Positions 57,956 through 64,000 of a DNA stretch of 64,000 nt are shown here, piece after piece. The translations under genes and the position numbers were made by a program. Each line of letters starts with the position of its first letter. Within the stretch, counting starts at the first letter, position 1. Source of the stretch: CAWGHZ01 sp963775315 (GTDB lineage: Bacteria > Pseudomonadota > Alphaproteobacteria > MPNO01 > DASWLB01); the NCBI GenBank assembly GCA_963775315.1, contig CAVZIN010000007.1:682001-746000 (forward strand), in the 5' to 3' direction. The notes beneath the pieces are model-generated. The model saw only the letters and a program-made list of their open reading frames with translations. It searched no databases and was not told where the DNA came from.

Positions 57956-58705
57956 ATGAAAGTTCTCGTCGCCGTGAAGCGAGTGGTCGATGCCAACGTC
58001 AAGGTGCGTGTGAAGGCGGACCGGACCGGCGTGGAGACCGCCAATCTCAAGATGGCGATGAACCCGTTCGACGAGATCGCGGTGGAGGAGGCGATCCGCC
58101 TCCGCGAGCGCGGGCTGGAGGCCGAGATCGTCGCCGTCACGATCGGCCCGGCCGCCTGTCAGGAGACGTTGCGCACCGCCCTCGCGATGGGCGCAGACCG
58201 CGCGATCCACGTGAAGACCGACGCCGAGATCCAGCCGCTGGCGGCCGCCAAGATCCTGGCCGAGATCGCCCGGCGCGAGGCGCCCGGCCTCTGCATCCTG
58301 GGCAAGCAGGCGATCGACGACGATTCCAACCAGACGGGCCAGATGCTGGCCGCTCTCCTCGGCTGGGCGCAGGGCACCTTCGCCTCCAAGCTCGAGATCG
58401 AGGGCGAGACGGCCGCGGTGACCCGCGAGATCGACGGCGGGCTCGAGCGGCTGAAGCTGAAATTGCCGGCGGTCGTCACCACCGACCTGCGGCTCAACGA
58501 GCCGCGCTACGCGACGCTTCCCAACATCATGAAGGCCCGCCAGAAGCAGATCGCGGCGATGACGACCGAGGAGCTCGGCGTCGACGTCGCCCCGCGCCTC
58601 GCGACGCTGAAGGTCGACGAGCCGCCGAAGCGCCAGGGCGGGCGCAAGGTCGAATCGGTCGCCGCCCTGGTAACCGCGCTCAAGACCGAGGCGGGCGTCA
58701 TCTGA
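57956..58705 (+). CDS. etfB: electron transfer flavoprotein subunit beta
   Basis: A 249-residue ETF beta subunit (adenine nucleotide-binding-like fold, binds AMP). The start VLVAVKRVVDANVKVRVKAD and KMAMNPFDEIAVEEAIRLRE are the family opening; EIVAVTIGPAACQETLRTAL and LGKQAIDDDSNQTGQMLAAL form the nucleotide-site region. It ends with PEDDxGGRKV-like PPKRQGGRKVESVAAL. ETF passes electrons from acyl-CoA dehydrogenases, such as the pair at 48452, to ETF:quinone oxidoreductase. Its stop overlaps the etfA start by one base (TGATG). Confidence 0.95.
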   Translation: MKVLVAVKRVVDANVKVRVKADRTGVETANLKMAMNPFDEIAVEEAIRLRERGLEAEIVAVTIGPAACQETLRTALAMGADRAIHVKTDAEIQPLAAAKILAEIARREAPGLCILGKQAIDDDSNQTGQMLAALLGWAQGTFASKLEIEGETAAVTREIDGGLERLKLKLPAVVTTDLRLNEPRYATLPNIMKARQKQIAAMTTEELGVDVAPRLATLKVDEPPKRQGGRKVESVAALVTALKTEAGVI

Positions 58706-59658
58706 TGGTGGCCCTGGTCCTCGCCGAGCACGACAACGCGGCGCTCAACGGGGCGACGCGCCATGTGGTGACGGCGGCGGCCGCCTTCGGTGGCGAGGTC
58801 CGGGTGCTGGTGGCGGGCGAAGGGTGCGGCGCGGTCGCCGAGGCGGCGGCGCGGATCGCGGGCGTCGCTAAGGTGCTGGTCTGCGACGACGCGCGCTACG
58901 CCCACGCAACCGCCGAGAATCTCGCCGCGTTGGTCGTCGTGCTCGCGGGCGAGCACGACCAGATTCTCGCCGCCAACACGACCACCGGCAAGAACGTCGC
59001 GCCGCGAATCGCCGCCCTGCTCGACGTCGCGCAGGTGTCCGAGATCGTGGCGGTGGTCGATCCCGACACGTTCGTGCGGCCGATCTATGCCGGCAACGCG
59101 CTCGCCACGGTCAAATCGTCGGACGCGAAGAAGGTGCTGACCGTGCGCACCACGGCCTTCGCCGCGGCGGACGACGGCGACGCGGCGGCGCCAATCGCCG
59201 AGGTCGCGCCGGCCGACGACACGGGGCTTGCCGAGTTCGTCGGCCACGACCTCACCCGCAGCGAGCGGCCCGAGCTTGCCGGGGCGCGCGTGGTCATCTC
59301 GGGCGGGCGCGGCATGCAGTCGGGCGACAATTTCAAGCTGATCGAGCCGATAGCCGACAAGCTGGGCGCCGCCATCGGCGCATCGCGCGCGGCGGTCGAT
59401 TCCGGCTTCGTCTCGAACGACTTCCAGGTCGGCCAGACCGGCAAAGTGGTCGCGCCCGAGCTTTACGTCGCCGTCGGCATTTCCGGCGCCATCCAGCACC
59501 TCGCCGGGATGAAGGATTCCAAGGTCATCGTCGCGATCAACAAGGACGAGGACGCGCCGATTTTCCAGGTCGCCGATTACGGGCTCGTCGCCGACCTGTT
59601 CCAAGCCCTGCCCGAACTCGCCGCCGAACTGGACCGCCAAGGCGTGAAGCCGCGTTAG
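58705..59658 (+). CDS. etfA: electron transfer flavoprotein subunit alpha
   Basis: A 317-residue ETF alpha subunit carrying FAD. The N-terminal domain has LVLAEHDNAALNGATRHVVT; the C-terminal FAD domain has ARVVISGGRGMQSGDNFKLI, VGQTGKVVAPELYVAVGISG, ISGAIQHLAGMKDSKVIVAI and NKDEDAPIFQVADYGLVADL, the usual order of FAD-binding segments. It forms a heterodimer with EtfB in the cytosol. It overlaps the etfB stop and is followed after 28 bases by hbd. The operon order is that of many alphaproteobacteria. Confidence 0.95.
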   Translation: MVALVLAEHDNAALNGATRHVVTAAAAFGGEVRVLVAGEGCGAVAEAAARIAGVAKVLVCDDARYAHATAENLAALVVVLAGEHDQILAANTTTGKNVAPRIAALLDVAQVSEIVAVVDPDTFVRPIYAGNALATVKSSDAKKVLTVRTTAFAAADDGDAAAPIAEVAPADDTGLAEFVGHDLTRSERPELAGARVVISGGRGMQSGDNFKLIEPIADKLGAAIGASRAAVDSGFVSNDFQVGQTGKVVAPELYVAVGISGAIQHLAGMKDSKVIVAINKDEDAPIFQVADYGLVADLFQALPELAAELDRQGVKPR

Positions 59659-59686
59659 GGCGGCCGCGCGTACAAGGGACCCCGAG

Positions 59687-60622
59687 ATGATTCAGAGCTC
59701 CACTGCCGCCAAGCCCGCCCTCGACGCCGAACCCGCTGCCCGCCCGCGACCGATCCGCAAGGTGGGGGTGGTCGGTGCGGGCCAGATGGGCAGCGGCATC
59801 GCCCATGTCTCGGCGCTCGCCGGTCTCGACGTCGTGGTGGTCGACATCGACCAAAAGCAGATCGACCGCGGCATCAACGTCATCGAGCGCAATTTGGAGC
59901 GCCAGGTGGCGCGCGGCCGCGTTTCGGACGAGGACCGCAAGGCGGCGCTCGGGCGCATCAAGTCGGGGCTCAACTACGGCATGCTCGGAGATTGCGACCT
60001 TGTGGTCGAGGCGGCGACCGAGAACGAGTTGGTGAAGCGCAAGGTGTTCGAGCAGATGATCCCGTATCTCAAGGCGGATGCGATGATCGCGACCAACACC
60101 TCGTCGATCTCGATCACCCGGCTCGCCGCGGCGACCGACCGGCCCGGCAAGTTCATCGGGCTGCATTTCATGAACCCCGTGCCGCTGATGCAGCTGGTCG
60201 AGATCATCCCCGGCATCGCGACCGAGCCCGCCACCTTCCAGACCGTCGACGAGATGGCGCGGAAGCTCGGCAAGACGCCGGTCGTCTCCGAGGACTACCC
60301 GGCCTTCATCGTCAACCGCATCCTGCTGCCGATGATCAACGAGGCGGTCTACACGCTGTACGAGGGCGTCGCCTCGATCTCGGCGATCGACACGGCGATG
60401 AAGCTCGGTGCGAACCACCCGATGGGCCCGCTGGAGCTCGCCGACTTCGTCGGGCTCGACACCTGCCTCTCGGTCATGCAGGTGCTGTACGAGGGGCTCG
60501 CCGATTCCAAGTACCGTCCCTGTCCGCTGCTGGTGAAGTACGTCGAGGCGGGCTGGCTCGGCAAGAAGACCGGCCGCGGCTTCTACGACTACACCGGCGA
60601 CACGCCGGTGCCCACGCGGTAG
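59687..60622 (+). CDS. hbd: 3-hydroxybutyryl-CoA dehydrogenase
   Basis: A 311-residue 3-hydroxyacyl-CoA dehydrogenase of the short, single-function type. The NAD site is KVGVVGAGQMGSGIAHVSAL near residue 30; catalytic His is in FIGLHFMNPVPLMQLVEII, and the C-terminal domain has NHPMGPLELADFVGLDTCL and GWLGKKTGRGFYDY. It interconverts acetoacetyl-CoA and 3-hydroxybutyryl-CoA in the cytosol, part of fatty-acid or polyhydroxybutyrate metabolism. The N-terminal 20 residues (AKPALDAEPAARPRP) are extra; the start was kept as the first ATG. It follows etfBA on the same transcript and precedes a terminator. Confidence 0.93.
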   Translation: MIQSSTAAKPALDAEPAARPRPIRKVGVVGAGQMGSGIAHVSALAGLDVVVVDIDQKQIDRGINVIERNLERQVARGRVSDEDRKAALGRIKSGLNYGMLGDCDLVVEAATENELVKRKVFEQMIPYLKADAMIATNTSSISITRLAAATDRPGKFIGLHFMNPVPLMQLVEIIPGIATEPATFQTVDEMARKLGKTPVVSEDYPAFIVNRILLPMINEAVYTLYEGVASISAIDTAMKLGANHPMGPLELADFVGLDTCLSVMQVLYEGLADSKYRPCPLLVKYVEAGWLGKKTGRGFYDYTGDTPVPTR

Positions 60623-60631
60623 GTCCCGCCC

Positions 60632-60660
60632 GCGCCGGCGGCGCCGGCGCCCGTCCTTTT
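60632..60660 (+). terminator. terminator after hbd
   Basis: An 8-base stem GCGCCGGC / GCCGGCGC with loop GGC, then CCGTCCTTTT, ten bases after the hbd stop and just before the end of the convergent gene. Confidence 0.6.
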
Positions 60661-60662
60661 CC

Positions 60663-63149
60663 TCAGAACTGGTCGAGCAGCCGCTGGATGTAGTCGAGCT
60701 CCAGCGCCGTGCGGTTGCGCTCGCCCGCGCGGCGGCGCAGCTCGTCGACGATGTGCTTGGCGCGCTGCACGTCCGATTCCGACGGGATCTTGACGTCGGA
60801 GGCGTCGAACCCGTGCTGCTCCTCGGGCAGCGGCCGGCCCAGCGGGTCGCGCATGCCTTGCAGCCGCTGGTTGGGGTTCATCATGTTGGGGCCATAGGGG
60901 CCGTAGCCGGGCCCGTACCCCATCTGGCTCATCATCTGCTGCATCATGCCCTGGCCGGCCTGCTGCAGCGCCTGGAGCGCCTGGGTCTGCGGCCCGATGG
61001 CGCCCGACGGGTCGCCGCGCCCGAGCGATCCGGCGGCCTCGCCCATCGCCTGGCCCGCCTTGCCGAGCTGGTCGCCGGCCTTGCCCGGCATGCCCTGTCC
61101 CATTTTCTGGAGCTGCTGGCGCAGCTTGTCGAGCGCCTGGCGCAGCGCCTGCTGCTCGGACGCCGACATCTGCATCTCGCCCGGCTTGGCGCCCTGTTGC
61201 TGGGCCTGGAAGCTCTTGTTCAAGAGCTGGTTCTGGCGGCGGATCATGTCCTGGAGCTGGCGCATCGCTTGGCCGGCCGGGCTGTTCTGCATCTGCTGCA
61301 TGCTCATCATGCTGCCGTTCTGCATGTTCTCCAGGATGTTGCGAAGCTGGGCGAGCATTTCGCGCGCGGCGTCGCGCGAGCCCATGCGCATCAGCTCCTG
61401 CGCCCTTTGCAGCATGCGCATCAGGTCCTGGCCCTCGATGACCTGGGCGTTCGGCGGAAGCTGCGCCATCTGGTTCTGGTTGGGCTGCTGCTTGGCCATC
61501 TGCTCGGCGAGGGCTTGCAGGAACTTGGAAAGCGCCTGCTGCAGCTCGCTCATCAGCCGCTGGATTTCCGAGTCCGGCGCGTTGTTGGCGAGCGCGTCCA
61601 TCAGCTTCTTCTCGATCTCGCGCATGTCGCGCTGGCTGATCGAGAGCTTGCCGTCTTCCAGCCGCAGCGCCGTGTCCCACAACAGCTTCTCGACCGACGA
61701 TATGGCCGTCCCGTCCGGGTCGTAATGCAGCCGCGAGCGGGCGGAGATCAGCGACAGGAACACCACCGGATCGCCGTCATATGCGCCGGGCCGTGCCGCG
61801 ATGTCCTCGATCCCGGCGATCACCTCGAGCCGCGCGTCGTCGCCGCGCAATGCGAGCTTCTTGCGCTCGGCGATGATCCGCTTGGCCACCGGGTTGTGGA
61901 ACACCCGCTCGGGGATGGTGAACGCCACCTCCTTGCTTTCGCCGGTCTGGCCCGCCGTGTCGGTGGCGGTGAGGCGGACGAAGGCGGGCAGCCCGGCCCA
62001 CGGGTTGGTGGTCAGGTCGTGGTAGGTGACGTCCGACACCGCCGGCGCGTTGAGCTTGGGCAGCGCCAGGTCGAGCGTCATCGGCTTGGCCTCGGTGGCA
62101 GACCCGTTCGGCTTCTGAAGCCGGATCGTCGCGGCCACCTTGGCGATGCCGTAATCGTCCTTCGCCTTATATGCGAGGCGGAGCGTGCCCTGCGGCGTGG
62201 CGGCGGGCGGCGGGTCGATGGCGACCGTCGGCGGCCGGTCCGGCACGACCTTGAGGCGCCAGCGGCCGAGCGTGTTGCCGCCCTGGCGTACCGCGAGAGT
62301 CTCGCCGGCGGTCAGTGTCGCGCCCGCCTTGTACACCCCGTCGTCGATCCGCTGGAACGTGGTACGCGAGCCGTCGATCTCGAGCTCGGGCTGGCCGTAC
62401 CCGCCCTGCACCTGGGCGGTCAGCACGCTGCCCGCCGGGACGGAGAGGAGCGGCGGCTGGGCGCCGGCCTTGGCCTCGCCGGGCTTGTTGGCGCTCGCTT
62501 CGCTTGGAAACAGGGGCGGGCGCCCGGTGTATTCAGGCGGGGTGATCCAGAGGCGCAATGTCGCGACGCGCGCGGCTCCCATCCCGAGTCCGGGCGAAAG
62601 CGCGCGGCCGACCCGGTCGCCGAAGCCCGCCCAGCCGGTCACGACGGCGACGGTCAGCACCAGCACCAGCGCAGCGCGCAGCGCGATCGGGTCGCGCTTG
62701 GCGAGGCCGGGGCGCGGCACGCCCACCCTGAGCCTGCGGATCGCCTCGGCCATGCGGCGCTGGTGAAGCTGCCACAGAGCGGCGGCATAGGGATCGGCGC
62801 CGCCGGCCGCGAGCCGGTCATTGACGGCGGTCAGCGGCCGGTGGGGCAGGGCGCTCGCCAGCTCCAGCCGGCGCTGGGCTTCCGCGCCCCGCGGCGACCG
62901 GAAGCGGCTGACCGCATGGCCCAGCGTCCACAGGAAGGCGGCGGCGAAGGCGGCGAGGATCGCGAGGTGCAGCCAGCCGGGCAGCAGCGGCAGGACGTCG
63001 AACAGGGCGATGGCGAGGAACAGCCCGGCGATGCCGACCGCGGGCCATACGGCGATCCAGGCGCGCTCCCAGAAAAGGACCGCACGCGCGAGCCAGAGGC
63101 GCGCCGCGAGCCGCGGGCTTCCGCCCGAACCGCTCGACGTGCCCGACAT
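60663..63149 (-). CDS. TIGR02302 / DUF4175 family membrane protein
   Basis: An 828-residue protein. Two or three N-terminal hydrophobic spans (AVLFWERAWIAVWPAVGIAG, LHLAILAAFAAAFLWTLGHA) and another near residue 170 (ALRAALVLVLTVAVVTGWAG) precede a large periplasmic part with Ig-like stretches (LRLWITPPEYTGRPPLFPSE). The last 250 residues are rich in Gln and Met (SMQQMQNSPAGQAMRQLQDM; GQGMMQQMMSQMGYGPGYGP) and probably form coiled or flexible regions. The family is conserved beside lysA in alphaproteobacteria; no function is known, cell-envelope work is likely. ATG 63149 has AAGGAGGT upstream; 63206 is only an extension into lysA. Confidence 0.88.
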   Translation of the reverse strand: MSGTSSGSGGSPRLAARLWLARAVLFWERAWIAVWPAVGIAGLFLAIALFDVLPLLPGWLHLAILAAFAAAFLWTLGHAVSRFRSPRGAEAQRRLELASALPHRPLTAVNDRLAAGGADPYAAALWQLHQRRMAEAIRRLRVGVPRPGLAKRDPIALRAALVLVLTVAVVTGWAGFGDRVGRALSPGLGMGAARVATLRLWITPPEYTGRPPLFPSEASANKPGEAKAGAQPPLLSVPAGSVLTAQVQGGYGQPELEIDGSRTTFQRIDDGVYKAGATLTAGETLAVRQGGNTLGRWRLKVVPDRPPTVAIDPPPAATPQGTLRLAYKAKDDYGIAKVAATIRLQKPNGSATEAKPMTLDLALPKLNAPAVSDVTYHDLTTNPWAGLPAFVRLTATDTAGQTGESKEVAFTIPERVFHNPVAKRIIAERKKLALRGDDARLEVIAGIEDIAARPGAYDGDPVVFLSLISARSRLHYDPDGTAISSVEKLLWDTALRLEDGKLSISQRDMREIEKKLMDALANNAPDSEIQRLMSELQQALSKFLQALAEQMAKQQPNQNQMAQLPPNAQVIEGQDLMRMLQRAQELMRMGSRDAAREMLAQLRNILENMQNGSMMSMQQMQNSPAGQAMRQLQDMIRRQNQLLNKSFQAQQQGAKPGEMQMSASEQQALRQALDKLRQQLQKMGQGMPGKAGDQLGKAGQAMGEAAGSLGRGDPSGAIGPQTQALQALQQAGQGMMQQMMSQMGYGPGYGPYGPNMMNPNQRLQGMRDPLGRPLPEEQHGFDASDVKIPSESDVQRAKHIVDELRRRAGERNRTALELDYIQRLLDQF

Positions 63150-63160
63150 GTGGACCTCCT

Positions 63161-64000
63161 TCAGGCCGCTCCGCGGGACCGCGCCTTGCGCGTCTCCATA
63201 AGCCACGGCGGCAATGCTTCGCGCTTCAACCGTTCCTCGATGCCGGGGCGAGAGCGGGTCACCGCGTACCTGCCATCCCGGACCATCACCTCGGGCGCGA
63301 GCGGACGACTATTATACTCGGAAGCCATCGCGGCGCCATAGGCGCCGGCCATCAGCACCGCCACCAGTGCCCCTTCCGAGAGCGGCGGAAGCATCCGAGA
63401 CAGCCCCAGCACGTCGCCCGACTCGCAAACCGGGCCGACCACGTCCGCCTCGGCAAGGGGCCCGTCGGCGGCGGGCTCGGCGACCGGAACGATCGGGTGG
63501 CGCGCGTCGTACAACGCGGGCCGGATCAGGTCGTTCATCGCCGCGTCGACGATGACGAACCGCTTGGCCGGCGTGTCCTTGACGTAGAGCACGCGGGCGA
63601 GAAGCGCGCCGGCCGCGGCCACCAGGAAGCGGCCCGGCTCGAACACCAGCTCGCCCGCAAAGCCGCGCGTTGCCTCGGTGACGATGCGGGCGTAGTCGGC
63701 GAGGTCGGCATCGCGTGCGCCCTCGTAGGCGACGCCGAGTCCGCCGCCGAGGTCGAGCCGGCGGACCGCGTGCCCGGCGGCGGCGAGCTCGGCGGCCAGC
63801 GCGGCCGCGCGGGCGAACGCGGCATGGAAGGGGTCGAGCGCCACGATCTGCGAGCCGATATGGACGGCAACCCCGACGATCTCGACGCCGGGCAGGGCCG
63901 CGGCGCGGGCGTAGATTTCGGGCGCGCGGGCGATGTCGATGCCAAACTTGTCGATCTTGCGCCCGGTCGTGATCTTGTCGTGGCCGCCGGCCGCGATGTC
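63161..64000 (-). CDS. lysA: diaminopimelate decarboxylase, 3' part (5' end outside window)
   Basis: The C-terminal 280 residues of a PLP-dependent DAP decarboxylase (fold III), the last step of lysine synthesis. Visible marks: TTGRKIDKFGIDIARAPEIY (substrate loop), VAVHIGSQI, DLGGGLGVAYEG (glycine-rich phosphate site), FEPGRFLVAAAG, VGPVCESGDVLG (catalytic Cys and neighbours) and MAGAYGAAMASEYNSRPLAP at the end. The frame continues open to the window edge. Translation of the TIGR02302 gene begins 11 bases after its stop, so they are co-transcribed. The N-terminal PLP-lysine is beyond the window. Confidence 0.95.
   Translation of the reverse strand, partial: DIAAGGHDKITTGRKIDKFGIDIARAPEIYARAAALPGVEIVGVAVHIGSQIVALDPFHAAFARAAALAAELAAAGHAVRRLDLGGGLGVAYEGARDADLADYARIVTEATRGFAGELVFEPGRFLVAAAGALLARVLYVKDTPAKRFVIVDAAMNDLIRPALYDARHPIVPVAEPAADGPLAEADVVGPVCESGDVLGLSRMLPPLSEGALVAVLMAGAYGAAMASEYNSRPLAPEVMVRDGRYAVTRSRPGIEERLKREALPPWLMETRKARSRGAA

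Overview
The window is a GC-rich, densely coded stretch of a free-living, aerobic heterotroph, most likely an alphaproteobacterium. That placement rests on a class I lysyl-tRNA synthetase, the order HIG1-type membrane protein / etfB / etfA / 3-hydroxybutyryl-CoA dehydrogenase, and a TIGR02302 (DUF4175) gene directly after lysA. These are family-level inferences made from the translated sequences; no database search was run.

Layout. 1-6800: a flavin-reductase fragment, a GlcG/HbpS-like protein, a luciferase-like (LLM) oxidoreductase overlapping an alpha/beta-hydrolase, a dihydroxyphthalate-decarboxylase-like binding protein, a GrdB/PrdB-like gene that reads through an in-frame TGA (predicted selenocysteine), and a type II sulfide:quinone reductase. 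6800-18160: a TRAP receptor (DctP family), class I LysRS, a second LLM enzyme, an orphan molybdopterin large subunit followed by a classical DctP, convergent DctM/DctQ, and an OprP-like porin. 18250-28800: metF-like reductase plus an HTH-methyltransferase fusion, dienelactone hydrolase, an EamA exporter with a His-rich tail, a two-domain aryl-CoA monooxygenase/reductase, enoyl-CoA hydratase, a dead DctP gene and an acyl-CoA ligase. 28900-32150: an ATP-grasp / alpha-E / transglutaminase operon behind a good sigma-54 promoter. 32167-48322: fifteen consecutive DctP-type receptor genes, all on the minus strand, with nothing else between them. 48452-55286: two acyl-CoA dehydrogenases, an IS5-family element, two amidohydrolases and a third LLM enzyme. 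55296-64000: a pair of 167-bp palindromic repeats flanking a DUF1194 and a Nudix gene, then the ETF operon, TIGR02302 protein and the 3' part of lysA.

How it fits together. The catabolic genes (CoA ligase, aryl-CoA monooxygenase, hydratase, acyl-CoA dehydrogenases, dienelactone hydrolase, amidohydrolases, LLM monooxygenases, Mo-hydroxylase) suit scavenging of diverse aromatic and carboxylic acids. The receptor array suits the same life style: many soluble binding proteins, few membrane partners. Only one DctQM pair is present in 64 kb, so either the array receptors share a permease encoded elsewhere or some act without transport.

The most interesting items are the 15-gene receptor array with its displaced ligand-binding arginine and its palindrome-marked promoter, and the predicted selenoprotein with a plausible bacterial SECIS hairpin. 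Several otherwise intact genes (GrdB-like, lysS, dctQ, SBP-13, perhaps the flavin reductase) carry single-base indels, which more likely reflect consensus errors than true decay; the DctP copy at 25773-26776 also has a nonsense codon and is called a pseudogene. No dedicated transcription-factor gene and no tRNA, rRNA or CRISPR array was seen.
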